DNA of 64,000 bases, taken from contig WSXV01000010.1 of assembly GCA_009773475.1 (NCBI GenBank), positions 47,824 through 111,823 of the forward strand. The letters are read 5' to 3'. A program made the translations under genes and the position numbers. Each line of letters begins with the position of its first letter. Positions within the stretch are counted from its first letter, which is position 1. The notes beneath the pieces are model-generated. The model made no database searches, was not told the DNA's origin, and worked only from the letters and a program-made list of their open reading frames with translations. Origin of the DNA: Desulfobulbaceae bacterium. Its GTDB lineage: Bacteria > Desulfobacterota > Desulfobulbia > Desulfobulbales > Desulfocapsaceae. Positions 1 to 7,127 of this stretch are shown here, in pieces.

Positions 1-353
1 CGGACGCCACGCCAGGGAACAGCTGGTAAAGGTTGCTGTTTTCTGGACGCGGCATAAGAGTCCGTAAAAGAAAAGAGCAAAACAGCGTTGCTCTTTTTTA
101 TCTTCTGTACTGGTTTGTTGCCGGACGCCACGCCAGGAAACAGCTGAAAAAGATTGCTGTTTCCTGGACGTGGCATAAGAGTTCGTAAAAGAAAAGAGCA
201 AAATAGCGTTGCTCTTTTTTATCTTCTGTGCTGGTTTGTTGCCGGACGCCACGCCAGGAAACAGCTGGTAAAGATTGCTGTTTCCTGGACGCGGCATAAG
301 AGTCCGTAAAAGAAAAGAGCAAAACAGCGTTGCTCTTTTCTTAACGGTCTCTA
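1..353 (-). repeat. Stop-codon hairpin repeat, locus A: three tandem units after fliQ
   Basis: Three units start at 1, 122 and 243, an exact 121-bp period. Each has a first hairpin (CCAGGAAACAGC against GCTGTTTCCTGG in the third unit) followed by GCGGCATAAGAGTCCGT. The gene-proximal unit is complete: AGAGTCCGT (299-307), a 13-bp perfect stem 310-322/330-342, then ACGGTCTCT (344-352). Read on the minus strand, the end of that last block supplies the TAG stop of fliQ (351-353). The two distal units keep the left arm but lose the closing right arm and run into a spacer. The array may continue beyond the window's left edge. It lies where fliR would be expected to follow fliQ, so it probably separates two operon genes. 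Confidence 0.92.
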
Positions 354-614
354 AAAACTTGCCATGGATTCAAAGATACCATTGGTGAAAGTGATCATGG
401 TATGCATGATCCAGGGGGCGAAGATGAGCAGAGAGAGAAAAACCACAACGAGTTTGGGAATAAAGGTCATGGTCTGCTCATTGATCTGGGTGGCCGCCTG
501 AAAGATGGAAACCAGAAGGCCGATGATCATTCCCGACAGGAGCATGGGGGCCGAAACCAGAAGGGTGACCTGGATCGCCTTTCTGGTGATATCGATGACA
601 AATTCATGGGTCAT
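351..614 (-). CDS. fliQ: Flagellar type III export gate protein FliQ
   Basis: A small inner-membrane component of the flagellar protein export gate, acting with FliP and FliR. The 87-residue length is normal for the family. Two hydrophobic helices are visible (about residues 15-40 and 52-75), separated by the family-typical stretch around QINEQTMTFIPK. It is the last flagellar gene in the window and follows fliP after an 81-bp gap. The stop codon is TAG, and it is the first part of a dispersed hairpin repeat that starts at the last base of the gene. The protein is not truncated, so the repeat has not damaged it. The identification is firm. Confidence 0.95.
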   Translation of the reverse strand: MTHEFVIDITRKAIQVTLLVSAPMLLSGMIIGLLVSIFQAATQINEQTMTFIPKLVVVFLSLLIFAPWIMHTMITFTNGIFESMASF

Positions 615-695
615 GATGTAATTTTACCTTGGATGGAAAGAGATTGCAGGCCGAAGACTGAAGGCCGAAATCATTAAACTTTCAGCCGGCATTGA

Positions 696-1469
696 TTACT
701 TGAAACTCTGCACCAGTGACCCGACAATCAGTGCCCAGCCGTCAACCAGAACGAACAGCAGCAGCTTAAAGGGCATGGAGATGATAACCGGCGGCAGCAT
801 CATCATGCCCATGGACATAAGGACCGAGGCAACAATCATGTCGATGACCAGAAAGGGGACATATATCATGAAGCCCATCTGAAATGATCGTTTCAGCTCA
901 GAAAGCATGAAGGCCGGGATCAGGGTCATGGTGGGGATGTCGTTTTGGTCAAAGGGTTTATTGTCCAGCGTGATGTCGGCAAAAAGGGTCAATTCCTCTT
1001 CCTTGACCTGCGAGAACATAAAGGTGCGCATGGGGGTAACGGCCTGCTTCAGCGCCTCTTCCTGGCTGATAGTTTTCTTCATGTAGGGCTGCAGGGCATT
1101 GTCATTAATGGCATTGAGGGTCGGTGACATGATAAAAAAGGAGAGGAACAGCGACAGGCCGATGATAATCTGGGTGGGCGGCATGTTCTGAGTGCCCATG
1201 GCCTGGCGGATAAAGCCAAGGACGATGACAATCCTGGTAAAGCAGGTGGTCATGAGCAGGATGGCCGGGGCGATGGAGAGGATGGTCAGGACAAAAAGCA
1301 CCTGAATGGCCGTTGATACCTGTTCGGGGGTGTTGGCATCTTCCACCCCAAGGGTGATGGTTGGCAGGCCTACCGCCGCACTGATTGTCGGGGCAAACAG
1401 GATCGCCGAGAGCATCAGCATTCCGCAGGCCACTCCACCGCCATTTCTTTGTTGAATGTTTGCTGTCAT
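696..1469 (-). CDS. fliP: Flagellar export gate protein FliP
   Basis: Core membrane protein of the flagellar type III export gate, which forms a helical channel with FliQ and FliR. The protein has 257 residues. It begins with a signal-peptide-like segment (about 14-32), as is usual for FliP, and then has four hydrophobic segments. Family signatures include GTQNMPPTQIIIGLSLFLSF and the C-terminal FQMGFMIYVPFLVIDM region. The ATG at 1469 lies 5 bases after the fliO stop, so translation is probably coupled. Stop codon is TAA. Nothing in the sequence suggests damage. Confidence 0.97.
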   Translation of the reverse strand: MTANIQQRNGGGVACGMLMLSAILFAPTISAAVGLPTITLGVEDANTPEQVSTAIQVLFVLTILSIAPAILLMTTCFTRIVIVLGFIRQAMGTQNMPPTQIIIGLSLFLSFFIMSPTLNAINDNALQPYMKKTISQEEALKQAVTPMRTFMFSQVKEEELTLFADITLDNKPFDQNDIPTMTLIPAFMLSELKRSFQMGFMIYVPFLVIDMIVASVLMSMGMMMLPPVIISMPFKLLLFVLVDGWALIVGSLVQSFK

Positions 1470-1474
1470 TCTAA

Positions 1475-1897
1475 TCAGGGATTCCCCGTTGATGCTGCAA
1501 CCGTAAGGGCAGTAGCAAAGTCATTGGTATCTGGTGGTTTTATTGTATCTGGAGGGGCTGGATGGATCGCTGCAATCAGATTAATCTGGTCATTGCCAAG
1601 TCCGATGAGAAATTCCTGATCGCGAACTTTGATCAGGCACACTGATTTTTTAGGCATCAGATGCCGCATTTCAACGATGGTGATGACCGATTTGCCACTG
1701 CCCCCACTGAGGAAAGAGAGTTTTTTCTTGACCAGGGCATAGACAATCAGAAGGACGCCAAGGACGATCAGAAGTCCCCAGAAAAGTCTCAGGCTGGCAG
1801 ACAGCGAAAAAAGTGGCTCCGTGCCGGCCATGGCAGTTTGTACTGAAAGGCAGACAAGGAGAGGGGCGATCAGGAGCAGGCGTAGAGATAAGAGCAT
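1475..1897 (-). CDS. fliO: Flagellar biosynthesis protein FliO
   Basis: A small single-pass membrane protein that helps assemble or stabilise FliP. From the ATG at 1897 it has 140 residues: a signal-anchor-like N terminus, a transmembrane segment (FWGLLIVLGVLLIVYALV) and a basic cytoplasmic FliO domain that includes the loop MRHLMPKKSVCLIKVRDQEF. An in-frame TTG at 1915, overlapping the fliN stop, would add six residues (MDDLRR). Neither start has a clear ribosome binding site, so the start is uncertain by 18 bases. The position between fliN and fliP is the standard one. FliO is poorly conserved, and the call rests on topology plus gene order. Confidence 0.88.
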   Translation of the reverse strand: MLLSLRLLLIAPLLVCLSVQTAMAGTEPLFSLSASLRLFWGLLIVLGVLLIVYALVKKKLSFLSGGSGKSVITIVEMRHLMPKKSVCLIKVRDQEFLIGLGNDQINLIAAIHPAPPDTIKPPDTNDFATALTVAASTGNP

Positions 1898-1907
1898 TCT
1901 TCTGAGG

Positions 1908-2270
1908 TCATCCAAGATTTTCGACGCGATCGGCGGTACTGACCACTTCTGTTAATTTAATTCCGAACTTTTCACCCACCATGACCGCTTCCCCCCTGGC
2001 AATGAGTCGCGAGTTGACATAGAGATCCAGGGGCTCACCGGCCAGTTTGTCGAGTTCGATGACATATCCTTCGCCCATTTTTAGGAGGTCACGCAAAAGA
2101 ATCTTGCTGCGGCCAACCTCAACGGAGATCTGCAGGGGCACATCGTAAAGAAATTCAAGGCCGCGGTTGGCGCCAGGAAGTCTGCTATGGACGGAGTCGT
2201 CCTGGAGGAGCTCTTTTAATTCATCTGGGTCAGGTTTTCCATTCATTGGGTTCACAAGGGTGGATTCCAT
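1908..2270 (-). CDS. fliN: Flagellar C-ring switch protein FliN
   Basis: Component of the C ring at the base of the flagellar motor, where it works with FliM and FliG in switching and docks the FliH-FliI export complex. The protein has 120 residues: a short acidic N-terminal extension and one SpoA (surface presentation of antigens) domain from about residue 40 to the end (LYDVPLQISVEVGRSKILL, then LARGEAVMVGEKFGIKL-like sequence). There is no CheC/FliY phosphatase domain, so this is the short FliN form, not FliY. Translation starts at ATG 2270 and the stop is TGA. It follows fliM by 73 bases. Confidence 0.96.
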   Translation of the reverse strand: MESTLVNPMNGKPDPDELKELLQDDSVHSRLPGANRGLEFLYDVPLQISVEVGRSKILLRDLLKMGEGYVIELDKLAGEPLDLYVNSRLIARGEAVMVGEKFGIKLTEVVSTADRVENLG

Positions 2271-2343
2271 GGGTTGTTCTTTGAGGTACCTTCAAATACA
2301 TTTATACTTTGGATAATCTGGTTACGACATTGATCCCGTTTTT

Positions 2344-3342
2344 TCATTCGTAGGCAGGAGAAGACAGGACGCCGGTCAGGCTGATTGCTTTTTTCCCAGC
2401 GTGCATCCCTGGCTTTGCCAAGAATTTAGGGCTCTCTTCAATGAGTACCCTGAGCGGAGCGTTGGGGTTGTAGTCCAACGGGATGATATCATCTTTCTTG
2501 AAAGCGAGTATCTTGTGCAGAGGGAGAGAGATGGTCCCTGACTGGGCAATGATGGTGGCGGGCATATCGAGAATCTGGTCAATGATTCGGTCAGACCATT
2601 CACTGAATTTGCTGGTCTTGACGGAAAGAAGATCTTTGAGTTTTTCCTTCAGTGGTTCCAGTGTCGCCAGGGGGAACAGCAGCTTGAGTTCCCCGGAAAG
2701 ATTACCGATCTGGACCTTGAAGCAACCAACAAAGACCTCGGATTCAGCATCGGTGATGGACACCATCCTGGGGTTGTTTTCAACCTTGATGATAGAGGAA
2801 TGTAAATTTATCAAAGGCTTCATGGTTTTGGTCAGGTCGTCGCAGGCCTTGGTGATGATCGATTTGAGGATATTGAGTTCTATCGTTGTCAGATTGCGGG
2901 CGAGTTTCAGGGGCTCCAGGTCGCTGGAGGCACCCAGCATGATCTCAATCATGGTAAAAGAGAGCTGCTGATCGAGGATGCAGAGGGCACCCTGTTTTAA
3001 GGGCTCAAGATTGAGAACGCCTATGGCCCCCGAGTTTTTCTGGGAGGTCATGTATTCATGGAAAGTGGAACACTCAATGGCGATACGACTGATGGAGAAA
3101 GTTCTTTGCAGTTGATTGGTTAAAGAGATTGAATAGTTCTGAGCAAAGGAATCGAGAATGATGTCAAAATTGGGAATCCGCAGTTGGCAGTTATTCTTAT
3201 TGGATGCATGAAAGAGGTTGACGGTCTGGGCATTTGCGAATTTAGCCGATTGCTCAGATGGGGCTGCCTCAATGGCGACTCGACCCTCTTTGATGGCGGA
3301 AAGCAGGTCCGCAATTTCTTGTCTGGAAAGAATAGGTTCCAA
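2344..3342 (-). CDS. fliM: Flagellar motor switch protein FliM
   Basis: C-ring protein that binds phosphorylated CheY and changes the direction of rotation. The protein has 332 residues. The extreme N terminus (ILSRQEIADLLSAI) matches the conserved CheY-P-binding segment of FliM, which fixes the start even though the codon is TTG at 3342. A central CheC-like domain follows, then a C-terminal SpoA domain shared with FliN. The central domain has no obvious E-x2-N phosphatase motif, as expected for FliM. A 213-bp gap to fliL holds an inverted copy of the dispersed repeat, so fliM may have its own expression level. Stop codon is TGA. Confidence 0.96.
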   Translation of the reverse strand: MEPILSRQEIADLLSAIKEGRVAIEAAPSEQSAKFANAQTVNLFHASNKNNCQLRIPNFDIILDSFAQNYSISLTNQLQRTFSISRIAIECSTFHEYMTSQKNSGAIGVLNLEPLKQGALCILDQQLSFTMIEIMLGASSDLEPLKLARNLTTIELNILKSIITKACDDLTKTMKPLINLHSSIIKVENNPRMVSITDAESEVFVGCFKVQIGNLSGELKLLFPLATLEPLKEKLKDLLSVKTSKFSEWSDRIIDQILDMPATIIAQSGTISLPLHKILAFKKDDIIPLDYNPNAPLRVLIEESPKFLAKPGMHAGKKAISLTGVLSSPAYE

Positions 3343-3365
3343 TGCTGTTCTCAGGTGAAGTCTTA

Positions 3366-3430
3366 TTTAGGGGCCGTTAAAAAATATCCATTACATTCTT
3401 ATCCATTTTTTTACGGCCCCTTATGCCGTT
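3366..3430 (+). repeat. Diverged, oppositely oriented copy of the stop-codon hairpin repeat
   Basis: In the fliL-fliM gap the plus strand reads TTTAGGGGCCGTTA (3366-3379), an AT-rich middle, then TTTACGGCCCCTTATGCCG. The conserved frame of the five other loci, read in the gene direction, is TTTAGAGACCGTTA, a stem, then TTTACGGACTCTTATGCCGC. Here GGGGCCGT pairs with ACGGCCCC without the central mismatch, while the inner stem is weak (AAAAAT against ATTTTT, with a duplicated TATCCATT). No plus-strand gene ends here, so this copy is not attached to a stop codon. Confidence 0.7.
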
Positions 3431-3556
3431 TACGAGGTCAGAATGTTAAAGTTATTTCTTTACGGCGGCTTATTTGAATAAAAGGTTTTTGATACGATAA
3501 GGCAGAACTAGAAGTTTAATCGTCATTTCTGCTTCTACTTTCGATAGTTCTTCCCG

Positions 3557-4141
3557 TTATTGAACTATAAAGTCAGTAAAGTAAATCTCTTTAACCTTCC
3601 CTTTGTGCAGAATCGAGTTGAGCTTACTGATCAATTCGGCCTTGAGTTGTTTCTTTCCTTGTATGTCCTGGAGCTCATCGTAGGTCTTGTTGCCAATGAG
3701 CATGATGATGCTGTCACGAATCTGAGGCATACGCTGGGTCACTTCTTCTGTGGCCGGATCTTTGCCGGTGGGTGCTGCCGCGCCGTGACCACCTCCGCCT
3801 GCAGCCCCTGCTGCCCCAGCACCGCCGACGAGCTCAATGGTCATGGATGCCTTGACATAGTGCCTGTCACCCTCACTGATAATATTGACAATAAATTCCT
3901 TTATTTCAACCATGGGGCCAATGGTGGCGGAGGGATTGAGATCAGGCGCATGAACTACTGCGGCCTCCTCCCCGTGTTTTTCCTCCTTGGCAGGGCTTTT
4001 TTTGAGAAGAAAAAAGGCTGCAACTCCAATGATGATGAGGAGCAGCAAAGCGCCACCACCAATGATGATGAGCTTCTTCTTTTTGGCGCCCTGGTCGGAA
4101 AGGGCGGCTGGTTCGGGCTTTTTGGCATCTTTTTCCGCCAT
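3557..4141 (-). CDS. fliL: Flagellar basal-body-associated protein FliL
   Basis: Inner-membrane protein that rings the stator units and supports torque. The protein has 194 residues: a lysine- and proline-rich cytoplasmic start, one transmembrane helix (about 23-47, beginning KKKLIIIGGGALLLL) and a periplasmic FliL domain ending FTDFIVQ. A Gly/Ala-rich stretch at about residues 105-123 interrupts the periplasmic domain just after a strand that normally continues directly. This looks like a low-complexity insertion. The gene heads fliL-fliM-fliN-fliO-fliP-fliQ and is preceded by a 407-bp non-coding region with a candidate sigma-54 site. Confidence 0.93.
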   Translation of the reverse strand: MAEKDAKKPEPAALSDQGAKKKKLIIIGGGALLLLIIIGVAAFFLLKKSPAKEEKHGEEAAVVHAPDLNPSATIGPMVEIKEFIVNIISEGDRHYVKASMTIELVGGAGAAGAAGGGGHGAAAPTGKDPATEEVTQRMPQIRDSIIMLIGNKTYDELQDIQGKKQLKAELISKLNSILHKGKVKEIYFTDFIVQ

Positions 4142-4377
4142 GATGAGTGAATCCTTTAGGGTGAAAGAAAGAAAATGAGTCCAGGGTAACTGTCAATTTA
4201 AAAACACGTTGTAGCCATTCGTACTGAGCAGTTGTGTCGCGCAATATTTGATAAGCTTGTTCCTGTGCCGCGTTGCTCCAGCAAAAATTGCTTACGTAAT
4301 AATATTTTTTCTAAGCAACACGAAAAGTAGAATAATTTTTTCTACATCGTACGGCATTGTTATTGAAAAAATAACTA

Positions 4378-4393
4378 TGCAATTTTTATTCCA
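4378..4393 (-). promoter_or_regulatory. Candidate sigma-54 promoter for the fliL operon
   Basis: On the minus strand the sequence is TGGAATAAAAATTGCA: a GG and a GC separated by exactly 10 bases, with TGG at -24 and TTGCA at -12. The consensus is TGGCAC-N5-TTGCA, so the CAC of the -24 box is not conserved. It lies about 237 bases upstream of the fliL start. The window also encodes a sigma-54 activator (NtrX-like), but a dedicated flagellar activator is not in view. Confidence 0.45.
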
Positions 4394-4399
4394 GAATAG

Positions 4400-4526
4400 A
4401 AGGCAGAGAAAATAACCGGGAAAGCTTGAGGACAGAGGTTGACGGAAAACCTCAGTATACGGGGGAGACTCCTGCGAACAGGAGAGCGGGGGGCTGGCAA
4501 TTCGGAACCAGCACCCCCGCTTTTTG
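4400..4526 (+). ncRNA. Candidate small RNA ending in an intrinsic terminator
   Basis: On the plus strand three hairpins follow each other. The first is GAGGTT/AACCTC (4435-4440/4448-4453), with GACGGA in the loop. The second is CTCCTG-CGAA-CAGGAG (4469-4484), with a four-base loop. The third is a strong GC-rich stem (4486-4497/4508-4520) with CGGA in its loop, followed by TTTTT (4521-4525), which is a complete intrinsic terminator. No gene on this strand precedes it, and the T-run lies on the wrong side to terminate flgE. Repeated GGA in loops is the hallmark of CsrA/RsmA-binding RNAs. That role is inference, and the 5' end is not defined. Confidence 0.5.
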
Positions 4527-4548
4527 TAGTCAAGACTTTGACAGAAAA

Positions 4549-6204
4549 TTAACGTTTCAGATTGATCAGCTCACCAAGCAGTTCATCAACGGTGGTGATA
4601 ATCTTGGAATTGGCTTGAAATCCGCGCTGGACAGTGATCATGTTGACAAATTCCTTGCCCATATCGACATTGGACTGCTCGAGGGAGTTGGTGAATATTT
4701 TACCAAGCTCAGGGCCAGGCAGGCCGATTCGAGGGACACCAGATTGATCAGAGGCCAGAAACAAATTGCTGCCAATCAGGTTAAGACCATTGGGATTGGT
4801 GAATTTGGCCAGGGTGATGTTGGCAATTTGAGTCTGTTCACCGTTGGAATAGGAAGCGATAACGACGCCCTCATTGTTGATGGTGACGTTAGTCAGATTG
4901 CCCGAGGCAAATCCATTCTGGTCTTGCGAGATAACCTTGGAAACATTGTTGAACTGGGTGGTGTCAAAGTTTATTGCAATAGCGGTTGGAGTCGAGCCAT
5001 TTTGCCAGTCAAGTTCTGCTGCGGTAATGTTCCCCGTGCCGCCGCTGCTGAGGAGTCCATCCGCAGTAAATACTATTTGTCCTTCAGGTGAGCTGCCGGC
5101 TAAACTGCCCAGGGCCGCCCCAGTGGAATCTTCCGCACTCCAGAACCAGTTCCAGGTATTAGGGGCGGGATCTTTACGAAAATAGGTGGTGACGATATGT
5201 GGATTGCCCAGGGTGTCATAGGTCTGGGTAGAAGCCGCATAGTCATAGGTCCTGGTATTTGCAGGATCAAAGGCAATGCCGGACGCTGGCGTACCAACTT
5301 GTGCCGTACCAACCTGGTCTACCCCCCCTGCCAAGGGGAAGTTTGCGGGCGGGGTGCCAAGAGTGTTCACGTTGGCACCTGTGGCACCGGTCCATGTGAC
5401 TTGTGTTATACCGGCAGTAGTGAGCAGACCAGCAATTTGTGTATCGGTATAAGAGTTATTGGAGAAGTCTGCTGTGATGGTAAGAGTGGATCCTGCAAAT
5501 GAAGCAGTGTTTCCAGTATTTGCATCGACAAATGCGATATTGTAATTTGCTCCAGCGCCAGTTGCAACAGAAGTAATTGCTAGACCTCCCAGAGAAGCGG
5601 TAGCAGTCGTAGCAGGGGCGTAATCGCTGCTGGCTGGCGTGTAACCGGGACTGGCAGCTACAAAAACGGGAATAGCAACGGTGCTGGCGTCGAGGTTGCT
5701 GTTCAAGGTGAGGGCGTCGGTAACCTTCGCTGGAATCAGGCCAACGTTTTCAACCACGATATCGGTTGGGTCACCGGCAACGAGTTCGTTTGTGGCAGGA
5801 TCAAAGGATTTGCCTTGAACCCGTAATCCTTCAGGGTTTACCAGATAGCCGGCTTCATCAAAGCGAAAGGCGCCGGCACGGGAGTAAAAGCTGGTATTGT
5901 TGCCGATCTCCTTGAGCATGAAGAAGCCGTCTCCTTCAATGGCCAGGTCAGTGTCGGTTTCGGTGGATTCAAAGGTGCCCTGGCTGAAGATACTGTCAAC
6001 CTTGGACATGCCAACACCTCGGCCGACCTGGGATGCACCACCGGAACCAAAGACGGTGCTGGAGAGCAGGTCAGAGAAAACCGTCCGTGAGCCTTTGAAA
6101 CCGAGGGTATTGGTGTTGGCCAGGTTGTTGCCGATAACACTCATGGCCTGTGAGTTGGTGTTCAGTCCGCTGACGCCGCTGTAGAGTGCGCTTGAAATTC
6201 CCAT
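4549..6204 (-). CDS. flgE: Flagellar hook protein FlgE
   Basis: Structural subunit of the flagellar hook. The protein has 551 residues, longer than the enteric protein because of an expanded central region (about 180-300, rich in Thr, Ala and Gly) that is probably surface exposed. The N terminus (GVSGLNTNSQAMSVIGNNLA) and the C terminus (NVDMGKEFVNMITVQRGFQA) are the rod/hook family ends that form the coiled-coil core. A strong AAGGAGG lies 9 bases before the ATG at 6204. The gene follows flgD by 54 bases, in the usual fliK-flgD-flgE order. Confidence 0.96.
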   Translation of the reverse strand: MGISSALYSGVSGLNTNSQAMSVIGNNLANTNTLGFKGSRTVFSDLLSSTVFGSGGASQVGRGVGMSKVDSIFSQGTFESTETDTDLAIEGDGFFMLKEIGNNTSFYSRAGAFRFDEAGYLVNPEGLRVQGKSFDPATNELVAGDPTDIVVENVGLIPAKVTDALTLNSNLDASTVAIPVFVAASPGYTPASSDYAPATTATASLGGLAITSVATGAGANYNIAFVDANTGNTASFAGSTLTITADFSNNSYTDTQIAGLLTTAGITQVTWTGATGANVNTLGTPPANFPLAGGVDQVGTAQVGTPASGIAFDPANTRTYDYAASTQTYDTLGNPHIVTTYFRKDPAPNTWNWFWSAEDSTGAALGSLAGSSPEGQIVFTADGLLSSGGTGNITAAELDWQNGSTPTAIAINFDTTQFNNVSKVISQDQNGFASGNLTNVTINNEGVVIASYSNGEQTQIANITLAKFTNPNGLNLIGSNLFLASDQSGVPRIGLPGPELGKIFTNSLEQSNVDMGKEFVNMITVQRGFQANSKIITTVDELLGELINLKR

Positions 6205-6258
6205 GGATGATGCCTCCTTGTATGTTCCGGTGATGAAACGGTATTGCCGGTGCAGGGT

Positions 6259-7116
6259 TTAGAGAGTTTTGATATAATTAGTGATAATATCCTGTGCCGT
6301 CTGCTCATCATCCGTGGAAGCAGTTTTGTCAGCGGTTGTAGCGGCTACTGTCCCTGCAGCCGTATTCGTAGTTGTATTAGTGGTGATAGCGGAATTCGTA
6401 AGTGCCGTTGTCTGAGCGCTGTTCGCTGACTCTGTGACTTTGATCAGATTGTTAAAAAGAACCTCACCGGCCTTGGTGGTCAGCATGCCATTGCTCAGGT
6501 CCACACCGGTTACCTCGGAGCTGATAAGAGGAGCTGCGGCAACACTGGCCCCGGATTTAGCGGCAGTGGCCGAGAGAACTATCTTGTAGGTGCCGGCGGC
6601 GACAGTCTCACCGTCCATATCTGTTCCATCCCAGGTGATAAAATGATTGCCTGTCTTCAGCTCAGTGTCCTCGGCCTGCAGGGTTTTAATGGTTTTGCCG
6701 TCGCTATCCTGCAGGGAGATTGTAACGCCTGTGGCAACGCCGTCTAATTGGTAACCAACTGCGATGGGGTCACCCTCAAAGGAAAAGGAACTTCCATTGT
6801 AGGAGACCTCTTTGCCGATCAGGCTCAGGGCGGAAAGTTTTTGGGAATTGGCCTGGGCCGTGGTCAATCCTGCCATGCTCTCATTCAGATTGTATAACTG
6901 CTCCAGGGAGCTGAACTGGGCGAGCTGGGCGGTAAATTCAGTGGGGTCATCCGGGTTGAGTGGATCCTGATTCTGAAGTTGGGCCACCAGCAGGGTCAGA
7001 AAATCTTCTTTTCCCATAATGTCGGCAGTTTTTGAAGCCGATGTTGATGTGCTGGTTTTAGCACTGGTGCTGGCGGCAGTTGCGGTGGTGAAGGTGTCGG
7101 TGGCGATGGTGGTCAT
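6259..7116 (-). CDS. flgD: Flagellar hook-assembly scaffold FlgD
   Basis: Hook-capping protein that guides FlgE polymerisation and is then discarded. The protein has 285 residues. The conserved N-terminal block reads KEDFLTLLVAQLQNQDPLNP and is followed by FTAQLAQFSSLEQL. A central FlgD Ig-like/tudor region contains WDGTDMDGETVAAGTYKI. The ends are Thr/Ala-rich: about 35 residues at the N terminus and about 50 near the C terminus are low complexity, longer than in enteric FlgD. It sits 11 bases after fliK, within the hook block. Confidence 0.95.
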   Translation of the reverse strand: MTTIATDTFTTATAASTSAKTSTSTSASKTADIMGKEDFLTLLVAQLQNQDPLNPDDPTEFTAQLAQFSSLEQLYNLNESMAGLTTAQANSQKLSALSLIGKEVSYNGSSFSFEGDPIAVGYQLDGVATGVTISLQDSDGKTIKTLQAEDTELKTGNHFITWDGTDMDGETVAAGTYKIVLSATAAKSGASVAAAPLISSEVTGVDLSNGMLTTKAGEVLFNNLIKVTESANSAQTTALTNSAITTNTTTNTAAGTVAATTADKTASTDDEQTAQDIITNYIKTL

Positions 7117-7127
7117 GGCAGTCTGTT

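Larger units (their letters stand above)
4142..4548. other. Non-coding region between fliL and flgE
   Basis: No protein-coding gene is supported here. The region holds a candidate minus-strand sigma-54 promoter for fliL (4378-4393), an AT-rich hairpin around 4354-4377 (GTTATT against AATAAC) and a run of three GC-rich hairpins with a plus-strand terminator (4435-4525). The long plus-strand reading frame starting at 4426 runs antisense into flgE and is a shadow. Confidence 0.7.

Noticed and set aside
1..353. CRISPR array or integron attC sites
   Set aside because: The 121-bp repeats have no short unique spacers, and no Cas genes are near. The stems resemble attC sites in shape, but the ends (TAGAGACCGTTA) do not fit the attC GTTRRRY core, no integrase is present and the neighbours are housekeeping genes.
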